Below the pieces are notes generated by a model that was not told where the DNA came from, searched no databases, and saw only the letters and a list, made by a program, of their open reading frames with translations. A DNA stretch of 53,460 bases from Halieaceae bacterium (GTDB lineage: Bacteria; Pseudomonadota; Gammaproteobacteria; Pseudomonadales; Halieaceae): positions 1-53,460 of the forward strand of contig JANQIO010000056.1 in NCBI GenBank assembly GCA_028282105.1, written 5' to 3'. Shown here piece by piece: positions 1 to 10,339 of this stretch. Positions within the stretch are counted from its first letter, which is position 1. The number at the start of each line of letters is the position of its first letter. Both the position numbers and the translations under genes were made by a program.

Positions 1-383
1 ACCGAATCCTCGTCGATGCCGTCGATCTTGTTGACCAGCAGGTGAAAGGGTTTGTCCCGGCGCCGCAGGTAGCTCACCAACTCCTCGTCGCCGGCGCTCA
101 GCCCGGCCCTGGCGTCCACCAGCAGCAGCACCGCATCGGCTTCTTCCACCGCCGCCAGTGACTGATCCGCCATATGAGAATCAATGCCCTGCTCTTCACC
201 GCTAATACCGCCGGTATCGATGACAATGAACTTGCGATCCTGGTGACGGGCCTCGCCGTACTTGCGATCCCGGGTCAGTCCAGGGAAGTCCGCCACCAGC
301 GCATCGCGCGAGCGGGTGAGCCGATTGAACAGGGTCGATTTACCGACATTGGGACGCCCGACCAGGGCGATCACCGGGATCAC
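1..383 (-). CDS. der: GTPase Der (EngA), N-terminal part, cut by the window edge
   Basis: Der is an essential tandem-domain GTPase that assists maturation of the 50S ribosomal subunit. Only the first 127 or so codons are visible. They show the first G domain: the G1 P-loop GRPNVGKST about ten residues from the start, the G3 stretch ending DTGG, and the G4 NKID motif close to the window edge. The start is GTG, and its first bases overlap the bamB stop as GTGA, so the two genes are probably translationally coupled. The order bamB-der is the usual gammaproteobacterial one. The second G domain and the KH-like domain lie outside the window. Confidence 0.95.
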   Translation of the reverse strand, partial: MIPVIALVGRPNVGKSTLFNRLTRSRDALVADFPGLTRDRKYGEARHQDRKFIVIDTGGISGEEQGIDSHMADQSLAAVEEADAVLLLVDARAGLSAGDEELVSYLRRRDKPFHLLVNKIDGIDEDS

Positions 384-1567
384 TTGTCATCCCGGGCGCT
401 GACCCTGAGAGCGGCCAGCTTGCCGCTATTTCCATAGACGTACAGTACGTCATCCCGCGCCAGCATATCCGCGCGCACACCGTCGCCGTCGGTGCGGGTG
501 CGGCCGACGATGCGGCCGTCCAGTTGGGACAGGAAGTGCACGTAGCCACGAAAATCCGCGACCGCGACCCAGCCCTTGATGGTTTTCGGTGAAGTGAGCT
601 GACGGAAGGACAGATCACCCTGCTCCCAGCGCACGCCGCTCTCATTGCGGTAGTAGGCAATCACGGTGCCGGTTTCCTCGGCGACATAGATATTGCCAAA
701 GCCCTGGTCCAGTCCCACGTAGCTGGACACCTCTTCCTGGCGCAGCTTGCGTCCACTGCCCACATCAATCGCTGCGAGCCTGCCCTGGTAGCTCACCGCC
801 CACAGCACCGGCGGCGTCAGCAACAGATTGCCGTCGATGTCTACAATGCGGTCAATTTCCGAGCGCCCCTGGGCGATCGCGACCCGCGCCTCCCAGCGCA
901 CCGCGCCGGTGTTGAGGTCCAGCGCCACCACCCGGCCATTTCCAAAGGCGGCAATCGCAAAGCGCTCAAACACTACCGGCGTGCTGGTGCCGCGCAGGGT
1001 AAGAACCGGCACATTGCTGTCGTAGGCCCACAGTTCACTGCCGTCTTTGGCATCGAGCCCCAGCAGCTTGCCGTTATAGCTTTGCACCACCACTACCCGG
1101 CCATTGGTCTGTGGGGCGGCAAGAATCTCACCCTGCAGCTGGCTGGACCAGATCAGCGAACCGTCGGCCTGCGACAGGGCCACGACCGAGCCGTCGCTGG
1201 TGCCGACCAGTACCATATCGCCGCCGATGCCGACGCCACCGCTGATCTCCTGTTTCAGATCTTCCCGCCAGATGCGCTTACCGCTGTCCGCTTCCAGGGC
1301 GACCACAATGCCCTCGCTACCGGCGGCATAGAGTCGATCGCCGTCCAGCACCGGCTGCAGGCGGTAAAACCCACTGCCCTGGCCGCCGCCGACACCCACG
1401 CTCCACAACTGTTTAACGCGGACCTCTTCGACAATATCCAACAGGTCTGCCGGGGCGCGGGCATCCTCAGGCTTGCTGCCAAACCAGTTTTCAAACGTGG
1501 TACAGGCTGAACAGAGCAGCAGCAACTGCACTGCCAGCAGGGCTCTGGCCCGGCGAAAACCCATCAC
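380..1567 (-). CDS. bamB: Outer membrane assembly lipoprotein BamB
   Basis: BamB is the beta-propeller lipoprotein of the BAM complex, which inserts beta-barrel proteins into the outer membrane. The 395-residue product has a lipoprotein signal peptide with the lipobox Cys at about residue 22 (LCSAC). Repeated propeller blades follow, recognisable by motifs such as [13 protein letters not shown] and [13 protein letters not shown]. The GTG start overlaps the upstream yfgM stop by one base (TAGTG). The very next codon is ATG, which is an equally possible start. Length and neighbours are normal for the family. Confidence 0.95.
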   Translation of the reverse strand: MMGFRRARALLAVQLLLLCSACTTFENWFGSKPEDARAPADLLDIVEEVRVKQLWSVGVGGGQGSGFYRLQPVLDGDRLYAAGSEGIVVALEADSGKRIWREDLKQEISGGVGIGGDMVLVGTSDGSVVALSQADGSLIWSSQLQGEILAAPQTNGRVVVVQSYNGKLLGLDAKDGSELWAYDSNVPVLTLRGTSTPVVFERFAIAAFGNGRVVALDLNTGAVRWEARVAIAQGRSEIDRIVDIDGNLLLTPPVLWAVSYQGRLAAIDVGSGRKLRQEEVSSYVGLDQGFGNIYVAEETGTVIAYYRNESGVRWEQGDLSFRQLTSPKTIKGWVAVADFRGYVHFLSQLDGRIVGRTRTDGDGVRADMLARDDVLYVYGNSGKLAALRVSARDDK

Positions 1568-2244
1568 TATTGCTCCGCGGCAGCCAGTTCGCGGGCGGGC
1601 ACAGGAGACAGGGAAGACAGCTTCAGTCGCAGCGCTTCACTGGCACCCCCCTCAGATGCGGCCGCCAGTGCCAGCGCCCGTTCGTAGGCGGCGATAGCCT
1701 GGGCATTGTCTCCCAGGTCGAGGTGTACATCGCCCTCTGCCTCGGCGTAGGCGGCGGCGTAGGCACCCGGTTCGGCAGCGCCGAGAATACCGAGTGCCAC
1801 CTGGCTCTCGCCCATGGCCGCTTTCACTCGTGCCAGGCGCAGTTCAGCCAGCAGTGAGACTTCGGCGGCCGGCCCCTGGGTGAGCACCCAGCGTAGCTCG
1901 GACTCCGCGTCCTCAAGCCTGCCCTCCACCACCGCGATCCGCGCCAGGTGCAGCGCTGCAAACTGGGCATAGGTGGACGACGGATACTCTGCCTTCAGGC
2001 GTTCGCCCTGGGTCTTGAGTGCGTCGACCTGGTCGCCCTCGCCGCTCTGGCCCACGGCCTGCATCATTTCTTCATACAGCACGGATGCCTGCTCCGCCTG
2101 GGCTTGCTGGTGCTGCTGCCAGCCCTGCCAGCCGAAGCCCGCCGCCAGCGCCAGCACCACCGCGGCTATGGTTGAACGGCCGTTCTCTTCCCACCACTTC
2201 TTGAGGGCTTCGACCTGTTCTTCCTCGGTACGATAGGTTTCCAC
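1567..2244 (-). CDS. yfgM: YfgM-like TPR protein, SecYEG-associated
   Basis: This is a 225-residue membrane-anchored tetratricopeptide protein of the YfgM family. In E. coli that protein joins periplasmic chaperones to the SecYEG translocon and also affects the Rcs regulator. The sequence shows a short cytosolic N-terminus (METYRTEEEQVEALKKWW), one membrane segment at about residues 24-42, then an Ala/Glu-rich helical region with TPR-like repeats. The start is GTG, overlapping the hisS stop as TAGTG. The position between hisS and bamB is the standard one and supports the call more than any single motif. Confidence 0.88.
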   Translation of the reverse strand: METYRTEEEQVEALKKWWEENGRSTIAAVVLALAAGFGWQGWQQHQQAQAEQASVLYEEMMQAVGQSGEGDQVDALKTQGERLKAEYPSSTYAQFAALHLARIAVVEGRLEDAESELRWVLTQGPAAEVSLLAELRLARVKAAMGESQVALGILGAAEPGAYAAAYAEAEGDVHLDLGDNAQAIAAYERALALAAASEGGASEALRLKLSSLSPVPARELAAAEQ

Positions 2245-3524
2245 TAGTGTTCCTCGTGTGCAAAAAAGTCTTTCAGTTCATCTGCCAGTGCATCCTGCGA
2301 CACACTGCGCTGCTCGCCGCCGCGCAGGGGCTTGAAACCCACGCTGCGCTCAGCCAGTTCGTTGTCTCCCAGCACCAGCGCCAGCAACGCACCGCTGCGA
2401 TCGGCTTTCTTCATCTGGCTCTTGAAGCTGCCGCCTCCGCTGTGCACCTGCAGGCGCAGGCCAGGCAGGCGGTCGCGCAGGCTTTCACCCAGGGCGAAGC
2501 CCGCCACCGCGGCGTCCTCGCCCACGGCTACCAGGTAGACATCGGCCTGGCGGGTGGGTTCTGGCGCCGCTTTCAATTCCTGCATCAGCAGGACCAGGCG
2601 TTCCAGGCCCATGGCGAAGCCCGCCGCCGGCGTCGGTTTACCGCCGAGCTGCTCTACCAGGCCGTCATAGCGACCACCGGCGCAGACCGTACCCTGCGCG
2701 CCCAGTGCGTCGGTCACCCACTCGAACACGGTGCGGTTGTAGTAGTCCAGCCCACGCACCAGGCGCGGGTTGAGCCGGTAGTTGACACCGGCCGCATCCA
2801 GCCGGGCAGTCAACTCGGCGAAATGGGCCGCTGATTCCTGGTCCAGAAAGTCCGGCAGCGACGGCGCTGCCGCCAGCAGTGCCTGGGTATCCGGCGACTT
2901 ACTGTCGAGGATACGCAGGGGGTTGCTGTCGAGCCGCCGCTGACTGTCCTCATCGAGCTGGTCACGGTGCTCCGACAGGTAGCTCACCAGCGCCTGGCGA
3001 TACCGGGCCCGGTCCGTATTACTGCCCAGGGAATTGAGCTCCAGGGTGACGGCACTGTCGAGTCCAAGCAATCGCCACAGCCGCGCTGACAGCACGATCA
3101 GCTCGGCTTCGACATCCGCCGTCGGGGTTCCGAACACCTCGACACCGACCTGGTGGAACTGCCGCTGGCGACCCAGCTGCGGGCGTTCATGACGGAACAT
3201 GGGCCCGGCATACCAGAGCTTCTGCTGGGAACCGGCCATGCCGTGCTGGTTGAAGGCGCGCACGCAGCCCGCGGTGCCTTCCGGGCGCAGCGTCAGTCCG
3301 TCGCCGTTACGATCTGCAAAGCTGTACATCTCTTTTTCGACGATGTCCGTCACTTCGCCGATAGCGCGACTGAATAGCTGGGTCTGCTCAACGATGGGCA
3401 GGCGAATCTCGCGATAGCCATAGCTATCCAGCAGCTCATGGGTCACCTGCTCAAGGTGCTGCCACAAGTAACTGTCCTGGGGGAGGATGTCACTCATCCC
3501 CCGTATCGCGCGAATTGGGTCCAC
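2244..3524 (-). CDS. hisS: Histidyl-tRNA synthetase
   Basis: HisRS is a class II synthetase that charges tRNA-His. The 426-residue product matches the usual length. It carries the N-terminal [10 protein letters not shown] segment, class II motif 2 around [16 protein letters not shown], the histidine-binding signature [16 protein letters not shown] and the [14 protein letters not shown] segment, followed by the C-terminal anticodon-binding domain. The start is GTG at 3524, which gives the expected N-terminus DPIRAIRG. The ispG stop lies 11 bases upstream, so the two genes are probably co-transcribed. Confidence 0.97.
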   Translation of the reverse strand: MDPIRAIRGMSDILPQDSYLWQHLEQVTHELLDSYGYREIRLPIVEQTQLFSRAIGEVTDIVEKEMYSFADRNGDGLTLRPEGTAGCVRAFNQHGMAGSQQKLWYAGPMFRHERPQLGRQRQFHQVGVEVFGTPTADVEAELIVLSARLWRLLGLDSAVTLELNSLGSNTDRARYRQALVSYLSEHRDQLDEDSQRRLDSNPLRILDSKSPDTQALLAAAPSLPDFLDQESAAHFAELTARLDAAGVNYRLNPRLVRGLDYYNRTVFEWVTDALGAQGTVCAGGRYDGLVEQLGGKPTPAAGFAMGLERLVLLMQELKAAPEPTRQADVYLVAVGEDAAVAGFALGESLRDRLPGLRLQVHSGGGSFKSQMKKADRSGALLALVLGDNELAERSVGFKPLRGGEQRSVSQDALADELKDFFAHEEH

Positions 3525-3535
3525 TGCTTGTCCTG

Positions 3536-4669
3536 TCAGGCTTTGGCTATGAGGTCGCCGGGGTCTTCATCAAAACCGTTGCGCTGTGCTTCCAGTTCTT
3601 CAGCTTTGCGACGAATGACCTGTTCGAGGTGGTCGAGGAAATCTTCGTTGCTGACCTTGTGATCGGGCTCACCGCCGATGTAGATCAAGTTGCTGGGAGA
3701 GGCGCCGGTCAGGCCCACGTCGGCCTCCCGCGCCTCACCGGGGCCGTTGACGATGCAGCCGATAACGGCCACATCCATCGGGGTGCGGATGTCTTCGAGG
3801 CGCTGCTCCAGACTGTTCATGGTGCCAATGACATCGAAGTTCTGGCGCGAACAGCTCGGGCAGGCAATGAAGTTGATGCCATTGGTGCGCAGCTTCAGGC
3901 TCTTGAGAATCTCGAAGCCCACCTTCACCTCTTCCACCGGGTCTGCTGCCAGCGAGATGCGGATGGTGTCACCGATACCGTCCATCAGCAGCATGCCCAG
4001 GCCCACCGCTGACTTGACGGTACCACCGCGCAGGCCGCCGGCCTCGGTAATGCCGAGGTGCAGGGGTTGTTCAATCTGTTTGGCCAGCAAGCGGTAGGCC
4101 TCCACGGCCATAAACACCTCGGAAGCCTTCACGCTGACCTTGAAGTCCGGGTAGTCCAGCTTGTCGAGGATATCGACATTGCGCATGGCGGATTCCACCA
4201 GCGCCTCGGCATTGGGTTCACCGTACTTGCGCTGGAGATCCTTGCCCAACGAGCCCGCGTTCACGCCGATGCGGATGGGGATACCCTTGTCGCGGCAGCT
4301 GTCCACCACCGCGCGCACCTTTTCCTCGCGGCCGATATTGCCAGGGTTGATGCGCAGGCAATCGACACCGTATTCGGCGACCTTGAGGGCAATGTTGTGG
4401 TCGAAATGAATATCCGCCACCAGCGGCACGTCGACACGGGCGCGAATTTCCCGGAACGCCTCAGCCGCGTCCAGGCTGGGGACAGACACCCGGACGATGT
4501 CCGCACCGGCTTCCTCGATCGCCTTGACCTGGGCGACTGTCGCCTCGACATCACAGGTTTCCGTATTGGTCATGCTCTGCACGCTGATCGGCGCATCGCC
4601 GCCTACAGCCACCTTGCCAACGTAAATCTGCCGGGATTTGCGGCGCTTGATCGGAGACTCGGAATTCAT
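3536..4669 (-). CDS. ispG: 4-Hydroxy-3-methylbut-2-enyl diphosphate synthase
   Basis: IspG converts methylerythritol cyclodiphosphate to HMBPP in the non-mevalonate isoprenoid pathway and needs a 4Fe-4S cluster. In this 377-residue protein the cluster ligands are visible as C270 and C273 (CPSC), C305 (GCIVNGPGE) and E312, the same numbering as in E. coli. The N-terminal TIM-barrel half contains [10 protein letters not shown]. The gene overlaps the end of rodZ by four bases. It is one of three iron-sulfur-related genes in this block (rlmN, ispG, iscS). That matters because the rest of the isc operon is missing here. Confidence 0.97.
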   Translation of the reverse strand: MNSESPIKRRKSRQIYVGKVAVGGDAPISVQSMTNTETCDVEATVAQVKAIEEAGADIVRVSVPSLDAAEAFREIRARVDVPLVADIHFDHNIALKVAEYGVDCLRINPGNIGREEKVRAVVDSCRDKGIPIRIGVNAGSLGKDLQRKYGEPNAEALVESAMRNVDILDKLDYPDFKVSVKASEVFMAVEAYRLLAKQIEQPLHLGITEAGGLRGGTVKSAVGLGMLLMDGIGDTIRISLAADPVEEVKVGFEILKSLKLRTNGINFIACPSCSRQNFDVIGTMNSLEQRLEDIRTPMDVAVIGCIVNGPGEAREADVGLTGASPSNLIYIGGEPDHKVSNEDFLDHLEQVIRRKAEELEAQRNGFDEDPGDLIAKA

Positions 4670-5601
4670 GGCTCACCTACTTTAAATCTTGCGGTATCAC
4701 GTCCGGGGCGGGTCTGCATGGCCACCGGCTCACCCAGGTAACTCAAGGATACGGCGGCGGCATCGCCGGCGAGAATCTCGAACGGCGGCACGCCATCCAG
4801 GCCCAATGTATCACCCGCCCGCCTTAAGTCAGCATAGATCAGCTGGCCTTCGCCGTCGCGTACTTCCAGCCAGCAGTCGCCGCTGAAGCTGAACTGCAAA
4901 GCGCCGTCTGGCGCGAGCGCGGACGCTACCGCCGGCGCCGACGGCGCGACTGGCTCGGCGCTGGCTGCCGGCGGCGCCGGTTCAGGAGCCTCAACCGGCG
5001 TTGGGGTTGCGGCAGCGACGTCGGCATCAATTGCCGCGGCCATCGAACTGTCCTCATCAGCGGTCGATGGCAGGGGCGACGAGGCCTCGCTATCCGTGTC
5101 CGGCGACTCGGTGCTGGCAAGCTGCGGGCTGTCCACGGGGGTCTCAGCCACCGCCGCTGGCTGCTGCGCGCCAGCGGACACCGGCACGGCAGAACCGCTG
5201 TCGGCGCCCTGCTGCTTCCACCATATCGCAGCAATCACAATGGCCGCTACCGCTACCCCCAGCACCACCGACATCCCGGTCGCCTGGCTGGGCACCGTGC
5301 TGGGCGTGATGGCCGAGGACTGGGTGGCAGTCTCCTGCTCCGGGTGCAGGGCCGTATACAGGCCGACAATCTCATCTTCGTCGAGTGTGACAGCCCGGGC
5401 ATAGGCGCGCAGGTAGCCGCGAACAAACGCCGCGCCCTTGAGCTCCTCGTAGCGATCGTTTTCTATGGCAGCGACATGGGAGGGCAACCAGTTCAGGCGA
5501 TCTGCCATTTCGCGCGGCGACATACCTGCACTTTCACGGGCATCACGCAGGCGCTGGCCCGGGGTGACTTCGATCTCGGCGGTGGCCTCAGAGTTCTCCA
5601 T
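4666..5601 (-). CDS. rodZ: Cytoskeletal protein RodZ
   Basis: RodZ links MreB to the membrane-spanning rod complex and maintains rod shape. The 311-residue product has an N-terminal helix-turn-helix of the Xre type (about residues 12-90, with [22 protein letters not shown]). One membrane helix follows at 109-128. A long Ala/Pro/Ser/Glu-rich periplasmic linker leads to a C-terminal beta domain of DUF4115 type from about residue 230 ([11 protein letters not shown]). The start overlaps the 3' end of pilW by 14 bases. The linker is low complexity, as is normal in the family. Confidence 0.92.
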   Translation of the reverse strand: MENSEATAEIEVTPGQRLRDARESAGMSPREMADRLNWLPSHVAAIENDRYEELKGAAFVRGYLRAYARAVTLDEDEIVGLYTALHPEQETATQSSAITPSTVPSQATGMSVVLGVAVAAIVIAAIWWKQQGADSGSAVPVSAGAQQPAAVAETPVDSPQLASTESPDTDSEASSPLPSTADEDSSMAAAIDADVAAATPTPVEAPEPAPPAASAEPVAPSAPAVASALAPDGALQFSFSGDCWLEVRDGEGQLIYADLRRAGDTLGLDGVPPFEILAGDAAAVSLSYLGEPVAMQTRPGRDTARFKVGEP

Positions 5602-6454
5602 TCTGAACCGCCTGCTGATAAGCCTGGTATTCGGGAGAGCCCGGGTACAGGTTGCGCAGCGCCAGGGTATAGCTGGCTTCCGCGTCGCGATCTTCCAACT
5701 CGCGCGACACCCGGATACCCAGCCACAGGGCGCGGGCCGACTGCTGGCGCCGGAAGCGGCGATAGTTTTCCAGGTAGCGGTCTGCCAGGGGGTAGTTCTG
5801 GGCGCGGTATTCGATATGTGCCAGCTCCAGCAGCGCCAGGTTGTTTCCCCGGTCCATGGCCAGCGCCCGGGTGAAAGCCTCCCGCGCCGGGTCGTCCTTG
5901 CCTAGCTGCACCTGTACCAGGCCGAGATTGATAAATGCCCGGGGCCTGGCGTCGTAAAGCGTGTCCTTGACCACGATGTAGAGCTGCTCTTCCGCCTGCT
6001 CCATGCGCCGGCGCGCCTCATCGGCACGACCCGCCGTTGCCGCCTGGGCACCCCGGCTATAGAGGAAAGCCGCGTAGTTGTTTCGCGCCCGGCTGAAGTC
6101 GCGCTGCAGGGACAGCGCTCGCTCGAAACTCTCTTCGGCCAGCTCGTACTCACCGGTGCGCTCGTAGACCAGCGCGAATGCCTCGGCCACCTCGGGGGAA
6201 TTGGGGTCAATGTCCTGGGCGAGTTTCAGGTTGCGCTTGGCGTCGTCCCAGTTGCCCTCGCCGATATAGCTCCGTGCCAGTTCCACCCTGGCTTTCAGGG
6301 CATCTTCGGGCGACGGGTCGGAATCGAAAACGCTCTCGCTTTGGGTCACACAGGCTGACAGCGCCAGGCACAGCCCAAGGGCGGCGAGAAACCGACCGGT
6401 ATAACTGAAACTGCTGACTGCCACTGTAAGGATCACGGTTGCGATCACCCCCAA
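5588..6454 (-). CDS. pilW: Type IV pilus biogenesis lipoprotein PilW/PilF
   Basis: PilW (PilF in Pseudomonas) is an outer-membrane TPR lipoprotein needed for assembly of the PilQ secretin. The predicted protein has a lipobox LSAC, with Cys at about residue 35 if the TTG at 6454 is the start, followed by a series of TPR helices ([20 protein letters not shown] and similar). The start is uncertain. TTG 6454 overlaps the end of rlmN by ten bases, but in-frame GTG codons a little downstream would give a shorter and more typical signal peptide. The location between rlmN and rodZ is diagnostic. Confidence 0.88.
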   Translation of the reverse strand: MGVIATVILTVAVSSFSYTGRFLAALGLCLALSACVTQSESVFDSDPSPEDALKARVELARSYIGEGNWDDAKRNLKLAQDIDPNSPEVAEAFALVYERTGEYELAEESFERALSLQRDFSRARNNYAAFLYSRGAQAATAGRADEARRRMEQAEEQLYIVVKDTLYDARPRAFINLGLVQVQLGKDDPAREAFTRALAMDRGNNLALLELAHIEYRAQNYPLADRYLENYRRFRRQQSARALWLGIRVSRELEDRDAEASYTLALRNLYPGSPEYQAYQQAVQNGEL

Positions 6455-7593
6455 CGAATTACCTGTTCTTCTTGTTCTGCTTGTTCTGCCGCGCCAGCCC
6501 TGCGCGCCCGATGCCGCTCGCTGCGACGGGTCCGGTCTACCACCTGGCCCACCAGCTGACCGCAGGCAGCATCGATATCGTCGCCGCGGGTGGTGCGTAC
6601 GGTAACGATGAAACCGGCGTCTACCAGCACCTGCCAGAAACGCGATACAGCGTTGCCTGAGGGCCGCTGGTAATCCGATTGTGCAAATGTATTGAAGGGA
6701 ATCAAATTTATTTTGCAGGGGAAGTCACGCAGCAGTTCCACCAGTTCGCGGGCCTGTTCGACGCCATCATTCACCCCGGCGATCAGCGTGTACTCGATGG
6801 TCACCACCCGCTTCTTGTCGGTCTGCCGGTCGATGTACTTGCGCGCACTCTCGAGCAGCATCGCAATGGGGTACTTGCGGTTGATCGGCACCAGCTCATT
6901 GCGCAGCTCGTCGTTGGGGGCATGCAGGGAAACCGCCAGTGACACTTCGCTGACCTCCGCGAGTCGATCCAGCATCGGCACCACGCCGGAAGTGCTGAGG
7001 GTGACACGACGCTTGGAAATGCCGTAGGCCAGGTCTTCCATCATCAGGTTCATGGCGTCGACCACGTTGTCGAAATTGAGCAGGGGTTCACCCATGCCCA
7101 TCATCACCACGTTGGTCACCTTGCGGCCCTTGCCACTCTGGAAAGCGTCGAATGACTTTAGCGCCAGCCACACCTGGCCGATGATTTCGGCTGCCGACAG
7201 GTCGCGCTGGAAGCCCTGCTTGCCGGTGGAGCAGAAGCTGCAATCCAGGCTGCAGCCCACCTGCGAGGACACGCAGAGGGTGCCGCGCTGGCCGTCGGGG
7301 ATAAACACCGTTTCTACCAGGCCACCACCCTCGACGCGGATCGCCCACTTGCGGGTGCCATCCTCGGAGTCCAGCTGGTTCACCACCTCCGGTGGCCGAA
7401 TCTCGGCGATATCCGCCAGCTTCTCGCGCAGCGCCTTGCTGAGGTTGGTCATGTCCTCGAAGCGATCGACACCGGCATGGTGCATCCACTTCAGCACCTG
7501 CTGGGCACGGAAGGGCTTCTCCCCGATCTCTTCGAAGAATGCCTGCAGCTTGTCCAGCGGCAGGCCCAGCAGGTTTGTGCGCGGCTCGCTCAT
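6445..7593 (-). CDS. rlmN: Dual-specificity RNA methyltransferase RlmN
   Basis: RlmN is a radical-SAM enzyme that makes m2A2503 in 23S rRNA and m2A37 in some tRNAs. Starting at ATG 7593 the protein has 382 residues, close to E. coli RlmN. The radical-SAM CxxxCxxC motif is C114, C118 and C121 (GCSLDCSFC). A conserved Cys near the C-terminus (DAACGQL) is the methyl-carrying residue. Reading further upstream in frame adds 29 non-homologous residues inside ndk, so the ATG one base after the ndk stop (TGAGATG) is preferred. Translation is probably coupled to ndk. Confidence 0.96.
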   Translation of the reverse strand: MSEPRTNLLGLPLDKLQAFFEEIGEKPFRAQQVLKWMHHAGVDRFEDMTNLSKALREKLADIAEIRPPEVVNQLDSEDGTRKWAIRVEGGGLVETVFIPDGQRGTLCVSSQVGCSLDCSFCSTGKQGFQRDLSAAEIIGQVWLALKSFDAFQSGKGRKVTNVVMMGMGEPLLNFDNVVDAMNLMMEDLAYGISKRRVTLSTSGVVPMLDRLAEVSEVSLAVSLHAPNDELRNELVPINRKYPIAMLLESARKYIDRQTDKKRVVTIEYTLIAGVNDGVEQARELVELLRDFPCKINLIPFNTFAQSDYQRPSGNAVSRFWQVLVDAGFIVTVRTTRGDDIDAACGQLVGQVVDRTRRSERHRARRAGAAEQAEQEEQVIRWG

Positions 7594-7594
7594 C

Positions 7595-8020
7595 TCAGCG
7601 CTCGCAGATCTCACTGTCCTGGAAGAAGTAAGCGATCTCGCGGGCCGCTGACTCGGGAGAGTCGGAGCCGTGCACTGCATTGGCGTCGATGGACTGGGCG
7701 AAGTCGGCGCGGATAGTGCCCGCGGCTGCTTCCTGGGGATTGGTGGCGCCCATCAGTTCGCGATTCCTGACCACTGCGTTTTCGCCTTCCAGCACCTGTA
7801 CGCAGACCGGGCCCGAGGTCATGAACTCGATCAGCGCCGGGAAGAAGGGGCGTTCGCGGTGCTCTGCGTAAAAGCCGCCGGCGAGTTCGTCATCCAGTCG
7901 CAGCATCTTGGCGGCGACAATGCGCAGGCCATTTTTCTCGAAGCGGCTGTAAATCTCGCCGATGACATTCTTGCCTACGGCGTCAGGCTTCACGATTGAA
8001 AGAGTGCGTTCCAGTGACAT
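7595..8020 (-). CDS. ndk: Nucleoside diphosphate kinase
   Basis: Ndk moves the gamma phosphate between nucleoside triphosphates and diphosphates through a phosphohistidine. The 141-residue protein has the typical N-terminus ([12 protein letters not shown]) and the active-site His117 within [13 protein letters not shown] 8020 is chosen over an in-frame TTG at 8035 because a GGAG ribosome-binding site sits about eight bases before it and it matches the family N-terminus. In Pseudomonas the gene directly before ndk is the end of the isc operon; here it is a lone iscS. Confidence 0.97.
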   Translation of the reverse strand: MSLERTLSIVKPDAVGKNVIGEIYSRFEKNGLRIVAAKMLRLDDELAGGFYAEHRERPFFPALIEFMTSGPVCVQVLEGENAVVRNRELMGATNPQEAAAGTIRADFAQSIDANAVHGSDSPESAAREIAYFFQDSEICER

Positions 8021-8106
8021 TCGGGTTTTCTCCAATAACGGGTTGAAGCCGAGCCGGCAGCACCGCCGTGCGGGGCCGCCAGATCGGCGATATAAAAAAC
8101 GGCGTT

Positions 8107-8112
8107 ATTATA
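8107..8112 (-). promoter_or_regulatory. Putative -10 element for ndk
   Basis: A perfect TATAAT on the minus strand lies about 87 bases upstream of the ndk start, inside the 177-base gap after iscS. No good -35 hexamer is seen at 16-18 bases spacing, so this is a tentative promoter. Nothing else recognisable is present in the gap, and no clear terminator follows iscS. Confidence 0.4.
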
Positions 8113-8197
8113 CGGGCTCTTACCCCTGCGTGCACCCTGAAATGCGCTTTGGGAGCCGCTTATTTGGTTGAAAAATCAGGGGCTTATGTGGGCTTTC

Positions 8198-9376
8198 TCA
8201 AGCATCGTGGGTGCCGGAGCGGGGCCGGGGCTGGCGCAGCCGCTGCAGGGTCTCGCAGAGCTTGTCCGCGGCGAAGCGGACCTCCTCCTCTGTGGTATAG
8301 CGCCCCAGGGTGATGCGCAGGGAGCTGTGGGCCAGCCGATCCTCCACGCCCATGCCTTTGAGCACGTGAGAGGGCTCTACCGTCGCCGAGGTACAGGCCG
8401 ACCCGGAAGAGACCGCAAGGTCCTTCAAGGCCATCAGCAGGGTTTCCCCCTCCACGCCGCCAAAGGCGATATTCAACACCCCCGGCAAACGTGGAACGTC
8501 TTCGCCATGCAGCTGAACATCGCCGCAGCTGCGCACCCGCTCCCAGAAGGCGTCGCGTAGCTGCGCCAGGCGCTGGCCGTCTGCCACGAGCTCGGCGGAT
8601 GCGATTTCCGCTGCCTTGCCCATGCCAACGACCTGGTGGGTAGGCAAGGTACCGGAGCGCATGCCGCGCTCGTGCCCGCCGCCATGCATTTGCGGCTCGA
8701 TCCGCACCCGCGGCTGACGCCGCACAAACAATGCGCCCACGCCCTTCGGGCCGTACATCTTGTGAGCCGACACCGACAGCAGGTCCACCGGTAGCTGGCT
8801 CAGGTCCAGGGAAATCTTGCCGACGCTCTGGGCGGCATCGGTGTGAAACAGCGCGCCACGCTCACGACACAGTGCACCGAGGCTGGCGATGTCGTTGAGC
8901 ACACCTGTTTCGTTATTGGCGTGCATCAGGCTTACCAGGATGGTGTCGTCGCGAAACGCAGCGGCCAGCGTTTCCGGGGCGATCTGCCCGCCAGGCTGCG
9001 GCGTGAGGTAGCTGACCTCGAAGCCCTCGGTCTCAAGGTGGCGGCAACTGTCCAACACCGCCTTGTGCTCAATGCTGGAGGTAATGATGTGACGACCGCG
9101 CTCACGGTGAAAGTGCGCCGCCCCCTTGAGGGCGAGATTGTCGGATTCGGTGGCACCGCTGGTGAACACAATCTCCCGCGCATCGGCACCGATCAGCTCG
9201 GCCAGTTGCAGCCGGGCATGCTCTACCGCCTGCTCGGCCTGCCAGCCATAGGCGTGGGACCGTGAGGCCGGATTGCCGAATACGCCATCCATCGCCAGGC
9301 AGTCAAACATGGCTTCCACCACCCGCGGGTCAACCGGGGTGGTGGCGGCATAATCGAGGTAAACAGGTGTGCGCAT
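8198..9376 (-). CDS. iscS: Cysteine desulfurase IscS, stand-alone and with shortened C-terminus
   Basis: IscS is a PLP enzyme that releases sulfur from cysteine as a persulfide. With the start at ATG 9376 ([17 protein letters not shown]) the protein has 392 residues and aligns without gaps to E. coli IscS. The PLP lysine is K206 (SAHK) and the persulfide cysteine is C328 (SSGSACTS). The last 20 or so residues of E. coli IscS, which help bind IscU, are replaced by a short unrelated tail ([12 protein letters not shown]). The partners iscR, iscU, iscA, hscB, hscA and fdx are absent: the neighbours are trmJ and ndk. It probably supplies sulfur for tRNA thiolation, thiamine and similar acceptors, while cluster assembly relies on another system. 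That last point is inference. Confidence 0.94.
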   Translation of the reverse strand: MRTPVYLDYAATTPVDPRVVEAMFDCLAMDGVFGNPASRSHAYGWQAEQAVEHARLQLAELIGADAREIVFTSGATESDNLALKGAAHFHRERGRHIITSSIEHKAVLDSCRHLETEGFEVSYLTPQPGGQIAPETLAAAFRDDTILVSLMHANNETGVLNDIASLGALCRERGALFHTDAAQSVGKISLDLSQLPVDLLSVSAHKMYGPKGVGALFVRRQPRVRIEPQMHGGGHERGMRSGTLPTHQVVGMGKAAEIASAELVADGQRLAQLRDAFWERVRSCGDVQLHGEDVPRLPGVLNIAFGGVEGETLLMALKDLAVSSGSACTSATVEPSHVLKGMGVEDRLAHSSLRITLGRYTTEEEVRFAADKLCETLQRLRQPRPRSGTHDA

Positions 9377-9505
9377 GGCCGGCCTCCCTAATCCGGGCAG
9401 TATCCTAGAAGCACCTGCTGATCGCAAGCTGGGACAGGCTTCGAAACACTCTCAAGAGCAGGCATATTAGCTTTTATTATCAACTACTTATAGCGACCAG
9501 TTCAC

Positions 9506-10255
9506 TCAGTTTTCAGGTCTGCCCGCGGAGGCTGCGCGCTGGGTCTCGGTGAGGATTCCGCGCAGGATATTGAGCTCCATCTCGTCGAGCCGCACCCGGC
9601 CATAGAGCCGCCGCAGCCGGGCCATTAACTGCCGCGGAGCGGCGGGGTCGAGGAACTCAATCTGCACCAGGGTCTGTTCCAGGTGTTGGTAAAAACGCTC
9701 CATGTTTTCCATGGTGCTGAACGGCGCATCCCACTCGTCGGTGGAGGCCTGCGGGAGCTGGCCGTCCAGGGCCAGCATGCGCAGTTCGTAGCTCACCACC
9801 TGCACCGCCATCGCCAGGTTGAGACTCGGGTAGTCCTCGTGACTGGGAATGTGCAGATGCAGATTGCAGGTCTGCAACTCCTCGTTGGTCAGGCCGCTGT
9901 CCTCGCGGCCAAACACCAGTGCCACCTGCTCGTCTCGCGCCACGCTGGCCTGCACCTCCTCGGCGCAGCGCCGTGGGTCCAGCACCGGCCAGGGAATCCG
10001 CCGGCCGCGGGCGCTGGTGCCGATCACCAGCTGACAGTCGGCAATGGCCTCCGCAAGGGATTCCACCACCACCGCCTGCTCCAACAAATCCACCGCACTG
10101 GCGGCACGCCATTCGGCTTCTTCGTGTGGGAATTTGCGAGGCGCCACCAGCACCAGCTGCCTGAGCCCCATATTCTTCATGGCCCGCGCGGCTCCGCCTA
10201 TATTGCCGGGGTGTGATGGATTGACCAGTACGATGCGGATATTGGCGCTATTCAA
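9506..10255 (-). CDS. trmJ: tRNA (cytidine/uridine-2'-O-)-methyltransferase TrmJ
   Basis: TrmJ is a SPOUT-fold methyltransferase that 2'-O-methylates position 32 of several tRNAs. The 249-residue product shows the N-terminal IRIVLVNPSHPGNIGGAARA motif, the SPOUT knot residues around VFGREDSGLTNEEL and IPSHEDYPSLNLAMAV, and a helical C-terminal extension typical of TrmJ. The likely start is TTG 10255, preceded by AGGAG at about nine bases. It is divergent from suhB, as in Pseudomonas, and shares a symmetric promoter region with it. A 129-base gap separates its stop from the chosen iscS start at 9376. Confidence 0.95.
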   Translation of the reverse strand: MNSANIRIVLVNPSHPGNIGGAARAMKNMGLRQLVLVAPRKFPHEEAEWRAASAVDLLEQAVVVESLAEAIADCQLVIGTSARGRRIPWPVLDPRRCAEEVQASVARDEQVALVFGREDSGLTNEELQTCNLHLHIPSHEDYPSLNLAMAVQVVSYELRMLALDGQLPQASTDEWDAPFSTMENMERFYQHLEQTLVQIEFLDPAAPRQLMARLRRLYGRVRLDEMELNILRGILTETQRAASAGRPEN

Positions 10256-10285
10256 GCCTGCAAGCTCCTGCCCGAAAGGGCGCGA

Positions 10286-10307
10286 AGTGTAGCAGATCTG
10301 CTATAAT
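10286..10307. promoter_or_regulatory. Symmetric divergent promoter for trmJ and suhB
   Basis: On the plus strand an extended -10 (TGC TATAAT, hexamer 10302-10307) precedes suhB by 32 bases. On the minus strand a mirrored extended -10 (TGC TACACT, hexamer 10286-10291) precedes trmJ by about 30 bases. Between the hexamers lies the perfect palindrome GCAGATCTGC, extending to TAGCAGATCTGCTA at 10290-10303. Neither direction has a good -35, which fits extended -10 promoters. Confidence 0.6.
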
Positions 10308-10339
10308 CGCGCGCCGTTCAACACCTGCCAGGAACTTCC

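Noticed and set aside
7594-7680. Longer rlmN starting within ndk
   Set aside because: The added 29 residues are not homologous to RlmN, and a well-placed ATG follows the ndk stop.
9428-9505. IscR-type operator upstream of iscS
   Set aside because: The AT-rich gap does not match either IscR site class convincingly, and no iscR gene is present here.
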